Source: Williamsia limnetica (GTDB lineage: Bacteria > Actinomycetota > Actinomycetes > Mycobacteriales > Mycobacteriaceae). Taken from it: a stretch of 64,000 nt of DNA. The notes under the pieces are model-generated. The model did not search any database. It had not been told where the DNA came from and saw only the letters and a list, made by a program, of their open reading frames with translations. The translations under genes were made by a program, and so were the position numbers. The DNA is taken from contig NZ_QJSP01000002.1 of the NCBI RefSeq assembly GCF_003217475.1, positions 1 through 64,000 of the forward strand. Direction: 5' to 3'. This document shows, piece by piece, positions 25,685-34,741 of the stretch. Numbering within the stretch: position 1 is the stretch's first letter; each line of letters begins with the position of its first letter.

Positions 25685-26455
25685 ATGGACAGCAACATCC
25701 TGTCTCTGGTGCCCGAACCCGAGACGCCCGGTGCGACCACCGGCATCGGCATGGTGTGCCCCTTCGACATGGCCCTGGACAGAGAGCTGTGGCGATGGAT
25801 GCCGTGGTCGGTGTCGCTGTATTTCACCCGCACCCCGATGCCGCCGTTGTCGCTGGTGGATGTCGACATGGTCAGCGCGCTCGGGGAGCATTCGCAGATT
25901 CGGGATGCTGTCCGCAGTGTCCTCGGGGTGCGGCCCGCCGCTGTTGGCTATGCCTGCGCGTCGGGAAGTTTTGTGCACGGTGTCGCAGGTGCCAAGGCCT
26001 TGTCGGACTGCATGCGCGACGCCGGAGCCCCGGCGGCGATCACGACGTCCGAGGCGCTGCTGCGAGCCCTCGACGTGCTCGATCTCGGGCGGGTCGCTGT
26101 CGCGACACCTTATGTCGCATCGCTGACCGACCTGCTCTGCGACTTTCTCGCCGAAGCGGGCCGGACCGTGGTCTCGCAGGCAGGACTGGGCTACGACCAC
26201 GACATCTGGACCATTCCTTACCGCGCGACCGCGGATCTGATCCGGGCCGCCGACAGCCCCGAGGCCGACGCCATCTTTGTCTCCTGCACCAATCTGCCGA
26301 CCTACGACATCCTGTCAACGCTCGAGGCCGAGCTCGGCAAACCCGTGTTGTCAGCAAACCAGGTGACCGCGTGGGCGACGTTGCAGGAGGCCGGCGTCGT
26401 CGACCACGCCGCCGAACCCTGCTCGGTGCAGTCGCTCTTCGGTCGCGTCGCCTGA
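25685..26455 (+). CDS. Asp/Glu racemase superfamily protein, maleate isomerase/arylmalonate decarboxylase type (two-Cys)
   Basis: This 256-residue protein has both cysteines expected of the maleate isomerase/Asp-Glu racemase fold: Cys 91 in GYACASGSFV and Cys 201 in SCTNLPTYD, each next to its conserved Ser/Thr. Such enzymes isomerise, racemise or decarboxylate small dicarboxylates. A homologue, EutA, occurs in ectoine-use clusters. A paralogue lies 0.4 kb downstream on the other strand. ATG 25685 is chosen at the conserved start; ATG 25649 would add 12 residues. Confidence 0.82.
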   Translation: MDSNILSLVPEPETPGATTGIGMVCPFDMALDRELWRWMPWSVSLYFTRTPMPPLSLVDVDMVSALGEHSQIRDAVRSVLGVRPAAVGYACASGSFVHGVAGAKALSDCMRDAGAPAAITTSEALLRALDVLDLGRVAVATPYVASLTDLLCDFLAEAGRTVVSQAGLGYDHDIWTIPYRATADLIRAADSPEADAIFVSCTNLPTYDILSTLEAELGKPVLSANQVTAWATLQEAGVVDHAAEPCSVQSLFGRVA

Positions 26456-26469
26456 GTAGTGTTCTGCAC

Positions 26470-26856
26470 ATGACCGCACCGTTTGGGCAGGCAGGCACCG
26501 CGAAGTACGTGCAACTGACGACGTTCCGAAATGACGGCACCCCGGTCGCGACCCCGCTGTGGGCCGCACTGGACGGCGACAAGCTCGTGATGTGGACGGT
26601 GACCGATTCGTGGAAGGTCAAGCGGATCCGCCGCAATCCGGAGGTGCTGGTGCAGGCGTGTGATGCCCGCGGCAAAAAGGCCTTCGGCGACATCGTGAAG
26701 GGCACTGCGGAGATCCAGGACGCCGGCGGCACCGAGCGCACGCGTAAGGCGATAGCCAAGAAGTACGGGATTCTCGGGTGGATCACCGTCAAAGGCAGTC
26801 AGTTGCGCCGTGGCGACGGTGGCACCATCGGGCTGGCGATCACCCCGCGCGAGTAG
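26470..26856 (+). CDS. PPOX-class F420-dependent oxidoreductase
   Basis: This 128-residue split-barrel protein matches the pyridoxamine-phosphate-oxidase-like F420 family: AKYVQLTTFRNDGTPVATPLWAALDGDKLVMWTVTDSWKVKRIRRNPEVLVQACDARG. Members use F420 or a flavin to reduce varied substrates. It lies 14 nt after the two-Cys racemase-family gene. A 17-bp tandem duplication starts inside its last codons and runs past the stop. Confidence 0.86.
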   Translation: MTAPFGQAGTAKYVQLTTFRNDGTPVATPLWAALDGDKLVMWTVTDSWKVKRIRRNPEVLVQACDARGKKAFGDIVKGTAEIQDAGGTERTRKAIAKKYGILGWITVKGSQLRRGDGGTIGLAITPRE

Positions 26857-26873
26857 TCACCCCGCGCGAGTAC
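26840..26873. repeat. 17-bp tandem duplication across the PPOX stop codon
   Basis: Two adjacent copies of a 17-bp unit (26840-26856 and 26857-26873) differ at one base. The first copy ends with the TAG stop of the PPOX gene; the second fills the spacer before the convergent racemase-family stop. It looks like a recent slippage or duplication event. Confidence 0.8.
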
Positions 26874-27590
26874 TCACCCTCGGAAGAGTGTGCCCAGCTT
26901 GTCGCTGCTGATCGTGGTGTCGGCGAGTTTCAGTCCGTGCCAGGCCGTCACTTGATTGGCGGTCAGTACGGGCTTGCCCAGGGTCTCTTCGAGTTCGGGG
27001 ATCCAGGCGACGGTGTGCAGCGCGGTGTCGGGGATCAGCACCGCCTGGGCATCGGGTGAATCGTTGCTCTTGGCCAGTTCGAGGACGGCGTCGTGGTCGA
27101 GTCGGCCGGCCATCGCCGCGGTCGGGATGTCATGAGATACCAACTCGGTGACCTCGATGCCGGCGTGCCCGAGAAAGTCCGCGAAGTGCGACGCGACGTC
27201 GTCGGGATACGTCGCGGCGATCGCCACCCGTTGCACGTCCAACTCGCGGCACGCAGCGGCGAACGCAATGGATGTCGACGCCGCAGGTCGCCCCACCTCC
27301 TCGCTGATCTCGGCGACCTGCTGATGCGCGCCGTCCCAGCCGAAGACGAAACTGCCGGAGGTACACGCCCACATCACCACGTCCGGGGAGAACGCGGCGA
27401 CTTCGCGGGCACCCTCGATCAGGCGGTCACTGCTACCCAGGTCGAGCAGGGCGCCCACCTCATGCGCGTCGACGCCGACGGTCGTGAGTATGACGGGCAG
27501 CGAAACCTCTTGGCCCAGTATTCGTTCCATGAGCGGGTAGTCGTCTTCGGCGGCGCTGCCCGGGTACAGGATCCCAATGGTGACCGACAT
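26874..27590 (-). CDS. Asp/Glu racemase superfamily protein, EutA-like, with second Cys replaced by Asp
   Basis: This 238-residue paralogue of the 25.7-kb gene keeps the first catalytic Cys (Cys 76 in WACTSGSFVFG). At the second site it has Asp 188 (LIPDTALHT), where the paralogue has SCTNLPT. The end LGKPVLTANQVTAWHGL is nearly identical to the paralogue. Its N-terminus MSVTIGILYPGSAAEDDYP resembles EutA proteins of ectoine-use clusters. The Cys/Asp pair argues against a simple racemase. ATG 27590 has GAGG 6 nt upstream. It is divergent from the amidase across a shared palindrome. Confidence 0.82.
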   Translation of the reverse strand: MSVTIGILYPGSAAEDDYPLMERILGQEVSLPVILTTVGVDAHEVGALLDLGSSDRLIEGAREVAAFSPDVVMWACTSGSFVFGWDGAHQQVAEISEEVGRPAASTSIAFAAACRELDVQRVAIAATYPDDVASHFADFLGHAGIEVTELVSHDIPTAAMAGRLDHDAVLELAKSNDSPDAQAVLIPDTALHTVAWIPELEETLGKPVLTANQVTAWHGLKLADTTISSDKLGTLFRG

Positions 27591-27676
27591 CGTCGTCCTC
27601 TCTGCTCGGTCCTCGACCTGTTGTCGGATCTGGACAGGGCTGGTCTGTCCACTTCGAGACCGGTACATTACGGTAA

Positions 27677-27688
27677 ATTGTCAACAAT
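27677..27688. promoter_or_regulatory. Shared operator palindrome ATTGTCAACAAT, copy 1
   Basis: ATTGT-CA-ACAAT sits in the divergent spacer between the racemase-family gene (start 27590) and the amidase (start about 27728); outer bases TA/TA extend the symmetry. The identical 12-mer occurs at 46318-46329. The form suits a FadR-type GntR/FCD dimer, and such a gene lies 2 kb downstream (29637). Confidence 0.65.
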
Positions 27689-27727
27689 CTACCAAGAGGT
27701 TCGCCGGATGCGGAGGTGAGTACGGAC

Positions 27728-29143
27728 GTGGAATCGCGACAGAACTGGGGCATCCGCAGCCACGGCGCCTCCGAACTGACCACGCACTACCGCAGCGGTG
27801 AGCTCTCGCCGCTGACCATTGTCGAGGAAACACTTGATGCGATTGCCCGGTACAACCCGGACCTGAATGCATTTACGCAGGTCCACGGTGATTCCGCGCG
27901 TCGCGAGGCCCTCGAGTCCCAAGAGCGCTATCGGCGGGGCGCGCCGCTCAGTGCGCTCGACGGCGTACCGGTCACCATCAAGGACCTCTTGCTGACGGCG
28001 GGCCGGCCGACACTGCGCGGATCCGAACTGATCGATCCGGATCAGCCGTGGCCAGAGGATTCTCCGGCTGTCGCGCGCCTGCACGAAGCGGGTGCGGTGA
28101 CGCTCGGGAAGGTCACCACCCCGGAGTTCGGCTGGAAGGGCGTCACCGACAGCCCGGCGTTCGGCGTGACCCGCAATCCATGGAACACCGAGCGCACATC
28201 GGGGGGCTCGAGCGGCGGCAGTGCCGCCGCCGTCGCTGCGGGTCTCGGGGTGCTCTCTGTCGGCACCGACGGTGGCGGGTCCATCCGAATCCCTGCCGCC
28301 TTCTGCGGGATCGTGGGCTTCAAGCCCACCTACGGTCGCGTGCCGATCTATCCGGCCAGCCCTTTCGGGACGCTTGCGCACGTGGGGCCGATGGGACGCA
28401 GCGTTGCCGACGTCGCAGCGATGCTCGACGTGATCAGCGGATTCGACGCCAGGGACTGGTCGGCGCTGGCGCCGGCCCCGCCGGTGGACCTCGGCACCGG
28501 ATCTTTGGACGGACTGCGGATCGCCTTCAGTCCGGACCTCGGGTACGGCACCAACAATCCCGCCGTGGAGCACAAGGTCAGGGACACGTTGGAGGTCTTC
28601 ACGGGACTCGGCGCGCAGGTCGAGGAGATCGACCTGGCGCTGAGCGACCCCGTCTGGGCCTATCACGCGCTGTGGTTCGCCGGCGCCGCTGTTGTCGTAG
28701 CCGCACACGGCCCCCAGGCGCCGGCAAAGATCGATCCGGCACTGGCACGGGCCCTGGATCGGCACAGCGGTTTCTCGGCCGGCGATTTCATCGACGCCAC
28801 CACCGTGCGGATGGACCTCGGCCGGCGAATGGGATTGCTGCATCAGGAGTACGACCTGCTCATCACGCCTTCGATGCCCGACGTCGCATTCGAGGCCGGC
28901 GTCGATGTGCCCGCGGGCAGTGAGAATCCGGACTGGACGAGCTGGACCCCGTACACCTATCCCTTCAACCTGACCCAGCAGCCGGCTATCACGGTGCCGT
29001 GCGGGTTCGTCGACGGTCTGCCCGTCGGCGTCCAGATCGTCGGGCCCCGGCACGCCGACGAGCGGGTCCTGCAGGCAGCACACGCTTTTGAACGACAGAC
29101 CGCTGCACACTCGAGTGCGCCGAAAGGTGGGGAATATGAGTAG
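27728..29143 (+). CDS. Amidase, amidase-signature family
   Basis: This protein of about 471 residues has the complete Ser-cisSer-Lys triad: Lys 85 (PVTIKD), Ser 161 in TSGGSSGGSAAAVAAG, and nucleophile Ser 185 in VGTDGGGSIRIPA. It hydrolyses an amide in the cytoplasm; the substrate is unknown. Context (racemase-like protein, DUF3830, GntR, MHS importer) points to a small amide imported as nutrient. GTG 27728 is preferred since GGAGG at 27712-27716 lies 11 nt upstream; GTG 27716 is possible. It overlaps DUF3830 by 8 nt. Confidence 0.9.
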   Translation: MESRQNWGIRSHGASELTTHYRSGELSPLTIVEETLDAIARYNPDLNAFTQVHGDSARREALESQERYRRGAPLSALDGVPVTIKDLLLTAGRPTLRGSELIDPDQPWPEDSPAVARLHEAGAVTLGKVTTPEFGWKGVTDSPAFGVTRNPWNTERTSGGSSGGSAAAVAAGLGVLSVGTDGGGSIRIPAAFCGIVGFKPTYGRVPIYPASPFGTLAHVGPMGRSVADVAAMLDVISGFDARDWSALAPAPPVDLGTGSLDGLRIAFSPDLGYGTNNPAVEHKVRDTLEVFTGLGAQVEEIDLALSDPVWAYHALWFAGAAVVVAAHGPQAPAKIDPALARALDRHSGFSAGDFIDATTVRMDLGRRMGLLHQEYDLLITPSMPDVAFEAGVDVPAGSENPDWTSWTPYTYPFNLTQQPAITVPCGFVDGLPVGVQIVGPRHADERVLQAAHAFERQTAAHSSAPKGGEYE

Positions 29144-29633
29144 GTATCTGCGGATCACGCTCGAGAAGCGGTCGGTGAGTGCCGTTGCCCGGCTGCTCGA
29201 CGACGAGGCCCCGCGTACGGCCGAGGCGGTATGGCAGGCGTTGCCGCAAGGCGGACAGGTATATCACGGCAAGTTCGCGCGCAACGAGATCTACACACTC
29301 CTACCGGCTTTCGCCGACACAGAACCGGGACCAGAGAACACCACCGTCACCCCGATCCCAGGAGACCTGTGCTACTTCACATTCGACGGAACACTCGAGA
29401 ACTCCGCATATGGGTACGACAGCGACAGCGCGGCACGGGGTCACACCTTGCTGATCGACCTGGCGGTGTTCTACGGCCGGAACAACCTGCTCATCAACGG
29501 CGACGTGGGGTGGGTTCCCGGCAACGTCTTCGCGACGATCGAAGAGGGACTGGGGGAGTTCGCCGCGGCCTGCAACGATGTCTGGATGGGCGGCGCGCGC
29601 GGTGAGACGCTCACCTATCAGAGAGTGGACTGA
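29136..29633 (+). CDS. DUF3830 family protein
   Basis: This 165-residue protein matches DUF3830, which has a cyclophilin-like barrel: RYLRITLEKRSVSAVARLLDDEAPRTAEAVWQALP, KFARNEIYTLLP, IPGDLCYFTFDG, LIDLAVFYGRNNLL. Its biochemical function is unknown. It is usually found beside amidases, Asp/Glu racemases and importers, as here. ATG 29136 follows GGTGGGG and overlaps the amidase stop; the GntR gene begins 3 nt after its stop, so the three form one operon. Confidence 0.85.
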   Translation: MSRYLRITLEKRSVSAVARLLDDEAPRTAEAVWQALPQGGQVYHGKFARNEIYTLLPAFADTEPGPENTTVTPIPGDLCYFTFDGTLENSAYGYDSDSAARGHTLLIDLAVFYGRNNLLINGDVGWVPGNVFATIEEGLGEFAAACNDVWMGGARGETLTYQRVD

Positions 29634-29636
29634 GCA

Positions 29637-30440
29637 ATGACCGAACCGATGAAGGCTCCCGACACCGCACGAAAACGCGCGGCTCGGTCCAGGGTCCTCG
29701 AGCCGCTCGTGCAGGAGTCGACGCCGGCAATCATCGCCAGGCAGCTACGCGCGGCCATCGCCGGTGGCGACTTCGCTCCGGGATCACAGCTCACCGAATC
29801 GGGGCTCGCAGCCGATCTCGGGGTCAGCCGTGGCCCGTTGCGCGAGGCGATGCAGCGACTGACCCAGGAAGGTTTGCTGGTCAGCTACCGCAATCGCGGG
29901 TTGTTCGTCATCACGATGGACGACGACGACATCCGCGACATGTACGTCGCCCGGACGGCCATCGAACGTGCGGCGCTCGAGCAGGTCATCCTGCGCAACC
30001 CGGACGAGGCGGTGGATGTTCTCCGTGGGTGTGTCGAAGAGATGGAACGGTATGCCGATGAACCGAACGGCCCACAGATAGCGGACGCTGACATGGGCTT
30101 TCACCACGCACTTGTCGAATTGGCGGGTAGTCCGCGGCTCTCGCGCCTGCACGAGACGATCTTGGTGGAGACCCGGATGTGTCTGGGCGCGATGCGCGGG
30201 ACGTATGCTTCCTCGGAGGAACGCATCGGTGAACATCGTCGGCTGGTCGAGGCGATCGCAGTGCGCGACATCAAGGCCGCGGACGAGATCATGATCGACC
30301 ACATGCGCGATGGTTTGCGCCGCATCATTGCGGAACCGGGGGCGGTATCGCAATTCGCCGGTGCGGGGATGGCACCAAGTTCTAACGTACCCATGAACCG
30401 TCCGACAGCGGACTCGAAGCGCATCGGACCGCACACCTGA
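29637..30440 (+). CDS. GntR-family regulator, FadR/FCD subfamily
   Basis: This 267-residue protein has a GntR winged helix (residues about 25-90: IIARQLRAAIAGGDFAPGSQLTESGLAADLGVSRGPLREAMQRLTQEGLL) and an FCD ligand domain (about 100-235). FCD proteins sense small carboxylates, often through a metal site of Asp and His residues. It is the only FCD regulator in the window, co-transcribed with the amidase. It is therefore the best candidate to bind the ATTGTCAACAAT palindromes at 27677 and 46318 (inference). A disordered C-terminal tail is unusual. Confidence 0.9.
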   Translation: MTEPMKAPDTARKRAARSRVLEPLVQESTPAIIARQLRAAIAGGDFAPGSQLTESGLAADLGVSRGPLREAMQRLTQEGLLVSYRNRGLFVITMDDDDIRDMYVARTAIERAALEQVILRNPDEAVDVLRGCVEEMERYADEPNGPQIADADMGFHHALVELAGSPRLSRLHETILVETRMCLGAMRGTYASSEERIGEHRRLVEAIAVRDIKAADEIMIDHMRDGLRRIIAEPGAVSQFAGAGMAPSSNVPMNRPTADSKRIGPHT

Positions 30441-30591
30441 CCTGCAGCATCCGCGGGCCGCGTACCACCTAGGAGGCAGCCACACAGAACCGAATGGCAA
30501 CACCTGCTCTCGAGCATCCGGGGGCAGTTGCAATTTGTGGGCCTCGAAGACACCGGATCGATTGAATGTCTTCAGTTTTGAGGAGGTATCG

Positions 30592-31977
30592 ATGAGCCCA
30601 GATATACAGAAGAAGTCTGCAGTACCACCGGGTTTCCCGGATCCGGAGTCCCCGGAAGGCAAGAAGCTACTACGCAAGGCGATCGGTGCATCCGCCATCG
30701 GCAACGCGACAGAGTGGTATGACTACGGCGTCTATGCCGCGACCACCACCTACCTGACCCAGGCATTCTTCCCTGGCGACCTCGGCACCATCGGCACCAT
30801 GCTCGGCTTTGCAATCTCATTCGTACTCCGTCCGCTCGGAGGCATGGTCTGGGGTCCGATCGGTGACCGCATCGGTCGAAAAGCTGTGTTGGCAATGACG
30901 ATTCTGCTGATCTCGGGTGCCACCGCGCTCATCGGTGTACTTCCGACAGAGGCCGTGGTCGGGATCTGGGCGCCGATTCTGTTGATCACCTTGCGTGTGG
31001 TGCAGGGCTTCTCCACCGGTGGGGAGTACGGCGGCGCAGCGACGTTCATGGCCGAGTACGCGCCGGACCACAAGCGTGGCAAATACGGCAGCTTCCTCGA
31101 GTTCGGCACTCTCGCCGGCTTCGTCATGGGTACTGCGTTCGTGCTGGTCCTCGAGCTGTTCCTGACGGACGACCAGATGCAGCAATGGGGCTGGCGCGTG
31201 CCGTTCCTGTTCGCGCTGCCACTGGGGCTGATCGGTCTGTATCTGCGAAATCAGATGAACGACACCCCCGTGTTCACGGAGATGGAGCAGAAGGACGCGA
31301 TCGAGGGATCTGCGTGGCAGGCCTTCAAGAGCCTGCTGACCACCTACTGGCAGCCGATTCTGGTGATGTTCGGGCTGGTGATCGCACTCAACGTCGCGAA
31401 TTACACGTTGCTGGCCTACCAGCCGACGTATCTCAAGACCACCATCGGCATGACCGAGACCACCGGCACCATGGTGATCCTGATCGGTGAGCTCGCGATG
31501 ATGGCCTGTATCCCGTTCTTCGGGGCGTGGTCGGACAAGATCGGACGAAAACCCATGTGGTGGGGCTCGTTGATCGGATTGTTCGTCTTCGCCTTGCCGA
31601 TGTACTGGCTCATGGGCAAGGGATTGGCCTGGGCGATAGTCGGATTCGTCGTCCTCGGGTTGCTGTACATCCCGCAGCTGTCGACCATCTCGGCAACGTT
31701 CCCGGCGATGTTCCCCACGCAGGTCAGGTATGCGGGCTTCGCGATCTCATACAACGTCGCGACAGCTGCCTTTGGTGGCACCGCCCCGTTGATCAACGAT
31801 GCGGTGACCGCGAACGAGGGTTGGGAACTCTTTCCCGCTGCATACATGATGCTCGCGTGTGCGATCGGCATGATCGCGTTGCCGTTCCTGCGCGAGACCG
31901 CCGGCTGCTCTATCCGCGGGACCGAGGTCCCAGGTGATGAGACAGAGGCCGAAAAGAAGTTGATCAGCTCAAACTGA
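30592..31977 (+). CDS. MHS-family MFS transporter (ProP/ShiA-like)
   Basis: This 461-residue protein has 12 membrane segments and the metabolite:proton symporter signature: SAIGNATEWYDYGVYAATTTYLTQAFFP, then WGPIGDRIGRKAVLAMTI and STGGEYGGAATFMAEY. The MHS family takes up betaine, proline, ectoine (ProP), shikimate, citrate and similar acids. ATG 30592 has AGGAGG 5 nt upstream. It lies 151 bp after the GntR gene, so it may have its own promoter but probably imports the substrate of the amidase/M24 regulon. Confidence 0.9.
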   Translation: MSPDIQKKSAVPPGFPDPESPEGKKLLRKAIGASAIGNATEWYDYGVYAATTTYLTQAFFPGDLGTIGTMLGFAISFVLRPLGGMVWGPIGDRIGRKAVLAMTILLISGATALIGVLPTEAVVGIWAPILLITLRVVQGFSTGGEYGGAATFMAEYAPDHKRGKYGSFLEFGTLAGFVMGTAFVLVLELFLTDDQMQQWGWRVPFLFALPLGLIGLYLRNQMNDTPVFTEMEQKDAIEGSAWQAFKSLLTTYWQPILVMFGLVIALNVANYTLLAYQPTYLKTTIGMTETTGTMVILIGELAMMACIPFFGAWSDKIGRKPMWWGSLIGLFVFALPMYWLMGKGLAWAIVGFVVLGLLYIPQLSTISATFPAMFPTQVRYAGFAISYNVATAAFGGTAPLINDAVTANEGWELFPAAYMMLACAIGMIALPFLRETAGCSIRGTEVPGDETEAEKKLISSN

Positions 31978-31996
31978 GATGTTCGAGTAGGAAGGG

Positions 31997-32025
31997 CCCG
32001 GTCACCTGAGGTGACCGGGTCTTTT
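31997..32025 (+). terminator. Rho-independent terminator after the MHS transporter
   Basis: CCCGGTCACC (31997-32006), loop TGA, GGTGACCGGG (32010-32019), then TCTTTT. This 10-bp perfect stem with a T-run lies 20 nt after the stop codon. Confidence 0.92.
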
Positions 32026-32099
32026 CGTCGTCCGAGCCGAATCGCCGCCCCGACCGTGCCGAGGCTGCCGGCGACGACCGAATAGTTCGAGTCCAATCA

Positions 32100-32387
<288 letters not shown>

Positions 32388-32403
32388 TCATTCATCTTGA
32401 GGG

Positions 32404-32417
32404 TACCCCAGGGGGTA
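32404..32417. promoter_or_regulatory. CsoR/CstR-type operator 1
   Basis: TACCCC-AG-GGGGTA, a 6-bp inverted repeat with a 2-bp centre. It fits the C-stretch/G-stretch consensus of CsoR/CstR sites and is the copy nearest the repressor gene. Confidence 0.85.
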
Positions 32418-32449
32418 TGAGTTCGCGCCGCTATAGGTTGACTCCAACA

Positions 32450-32463
32450 TACCCCCGGGGGTA
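32450..32463. promoter_or_regulatory. CsoR/CstR-type operator 2
   Basis: TACCCCCGGGGGTA, a fully symmetric 14-mer, is the middle of three copies; TTGACT just upstream (32438-32443) could be a -35 element for the MMPL operon. Confidence 0.85.
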
Positions 32464-32480
32464 CCTTCGGCTGCACATAG

Positions 32481-32496
32481 ATACCCCCTGGGGTAT
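32481..32496. promoter_or_regulatory. CsoR/CstR-type operator 3
   Basis: ATACCCCCTGGGGTAT lies 35 bp before the MMPL start and would block its promoter or leader when bound. Confidence 0.85.
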
Positions 32497-32530
32497 ATGA
32501 CCTAGATTGATTCTAGAGGAGGTCCTTCGC

Positions 32531-34684
32531 ATGCCGGACACCACGACCACCGTTCACCAGCCCGGCTCACCACCCACGTCGGTGCCCGGCGTGCTGGGCC
32601 GCTGGGGGGCGGCGATGGCCGGGCGTTCCCGCTGGGTCTTCGCCATTTGGCTGTTGGTACTCGTCGGTCTGGGTGCAGTTGCGCCGTCAGTGTTTTCCTC
32701 CTTGGCAGGCGCCGGCTGGCAAGCCAACGGGTCGGAGTCGGTGCAGGTGCGAGAGCTGGCGCAGCAGCACTTCGGCGGCAACTCATCGGCTGCGGTGCAG
32801 GTCGTCATCCACTCCGATCGCGACACCATCGACAGCCCGGCCATGCAAGAAACCATCGCGAATGCCACCGCAGTGTTCGGCGGTGACTCCCGGTTCGGCG
32901 AGGTTGTACCCCCGCAACCGGGCATGAGCATCAGCCCAGATCAGCACACCGGCATCCTGATCGCCGGCGCGAACGCGAACACCGACGACATGGTTCGAGC
33001 CGTCGACGAGGTCAAGGGCGAGCTCACCGAACTCTCGCGCGATGGTGTTGAGGTGTATCCCACGGGAGCCTCGGCCTTGTGGAGCGACTTCAACAAAGCC
33101 AACCACGACGCGATGATCAAGGCCGAGCTGTTCTCGTGGCCGGTCACTCTGGCCATCATGGTCCTGGCCTTCGGGTCGCTCGTGGCCGCCGGTCTGCCAC
33201 TATTGCTCACCATCGCCGGCCTGGTCGCCTCCGCCGGTGGCCTGGTCCTACTCAATCAAGTCACGCCGATCTCGGTGTGGGCCATGAACTTTGCAATGAT
33301 GTTCGCCCTCGCACTCGGAATCGATTACGCGCTGTTCATCGTCTCCCGATTCCGGGACGCCCTCAACAACCACACCAACAAGACCCACGCGGTCGCCGAA
33401 ACGATGGACACCGCAGGTAAAGCCGTGGTGCTGTCGGGACTGACCGTGCTGGTCAGCCTGTCGGCGGTGTTGCTGGTGCCGGCGCCTGCGGTGCGGACGA
33501 TGGCTGTGGGCATCATGCTGGCGGTGACGTTTGTCCTCGCGGCCACGTTGACGTTGCTTCCGGCCACCCTGGGCGCACTCGGGCCGAACGTCAACGCTGC
33601 CTCGCTCCCGTACGCCAAACGCCAACAGCACCGTTCGCCGCTGCTCGAACGCTGGGGCAAGATCCTGCACAACCACCCATGGCCGTTCGCGCTCGGCTCC
33701 CTCGCCGTGCTGATCGCGCTGGCCATCCCGGTCATCGGCCTCAAAGTCGCCATGCCCTCGATTTCGGTGGTCCCCGAGGAGGCCCCGGTGCGCCAGGGAT
33801 ACGAATTGGTCCAGCAGCAGATGGGTGAGGGCGCCCCCGGCATGCTCCAGATCGTCGCACCCTCGGACCAGGCGCAGCAGGCTGCCACTGCAGCGGCACA
33901 GACACCCGGAATCAGCATGGTCACCCCGGCGCAACCTGCGCTCGACGGCACCGACTACGTGATAATGCAGGCGCTGCCCGCAGTTGATCCCTCCGATGCC
34001 CAACTCGGCACCATCGTCGATGACCTGCGTAGCGCATTGCCCGCGGACGCGCTGGTCGGCGGCGCCCCCGCGGAGAACCTCGATCTGCAACAGGCTCTGG
34101 ACGACTACTTCCCCCTGATCGTCGGCATCATCTTGGTTCTCGGGTTCGTCCTGCTCCTGGTCTCACTGCAAGCCCCACTGATCGCGCTGATTGGCACCGT
34201 CGTCAGCCTCCTGTCGACTGCGGCTGCGTTCGGTGTCGCCAAGCTCATCTTCCAGGACGGCCACCTGTCCGACCTGCTCGGATTCACCCCACAAGGATTT
34301 CTCGACGGCTGGGGTCCGGTGTTTTTCTTCGCGATGATCTTTGCCATCGCCATGGACTACACCGTGTTCCTCCTCGCCACCGCCAAAGAACACTACGAGC
34401 GCACCGGTGATGCCGACGTCGCGCAGATCGACGGGATGGCGCACTCGGGACGGATCATCTTCGCCGCGGCAGCGGTCATGGTCGCGGTGTTCTTCACGTT
34501 TGCGCTGGCAGAGCCGTTGCCACCCAAAGAGATGGGCATCATCCTCGGTGTTGCTGTTCTGCTCGATGCAGTACTCATCAGGCTGATGTTGCTACCAGCT
34601 CTGCTCCGCCTCACCGGACGGGCCGCATGGTGGTCACCGACCTGGCTTCGGAAAGTCCTGCCCGCGATCTCGTTCTCCCACTGA
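32531..34684 (+). CDS. MMPL-family RND transporter
   Basis: This 717-residue protein has two MMPL halves: N-terminal TM1, an exported loop (about 50-180), a TM2-6 block with FAMMFALALGIDYALFIVSRFRDAL, a second exported loop (about 400-520), and a TM block with FFAMIFAIAMDYTVFLLATAKEHYE. The paired GIDYALF and AMDYTVF segments carry the proton-relay Asp-Tyr pairs of MmpL proteins. Substrates may be lipids, drugs or thiol adducts. ATG 32531 has GAGGAGG 8 nt upstream. It is the first gene of the operon under the CstR-like repressor. Confidence 0.9.
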   Translation: MPDTTTTVHQPGSPPTSVPGVLGRWGAAMAGRSRWVFAIWLLVLVGLGAVAPSVFSSLAGAGWQANGSESVQVRELAQQHFGGNSSAAVQVVIHSDRDTIDSPAMQETIANATAVFGGDSRFGEVVPPQPGMSISPDQHTGILIAGANANTDDMVRAVDEVKGELTELSRDGVEVYPTGASALWSDFNKANHDAMIKAELFSWPVTLAIMVLAFGSLVAAGLPLLLTIAGLVASAGGLVLLNQVTPISVWAMNFAMMFALALGIDYALFIVSRFRDALNNHTNKTHAVAETMDTAGKAVVLSGLTVLVSLSAVLLVPAPAVRTMAVGIMLAVTFVLAATLTLLPATLGALGPNVNAASLPYAKRQQHRSPLLERWGKILHNHPWPFALGSLAVLIALAIPVIGLKVAMPSISVVPEEAPVRQGYELVQQQMGEGAPGMLQIVAPSDQAQQAATAAAQTPGISMVTPAQPALDGTDYVIMQALPAVDPSDAQLGTIVDDLRSALPADALVGGAPAENLDLQQALDDYFPLIVGIILVLGFVLLLVSLQAPLIALIGTVVSLLSTAAAFGVAKLIFQDGHLSDLLGFTPQGFLDGWGPVFFFAMIFAIAMDYTVFLLATAKEHYERTGDADVAQIDGMAHSGRIIFAAAAVMVAVFFTFALAEPLPPKEMGIILGVAVLLDAVLIRLMLLPALLRLTGRAAWWSPTWLRKVLPAISFSH

Positions 34685-34741
34685 CAACCGCCCCCGACCC
34701 GCTAGATCAGCACGAATACGCCCACTGGAAGGAAAGCTGTT

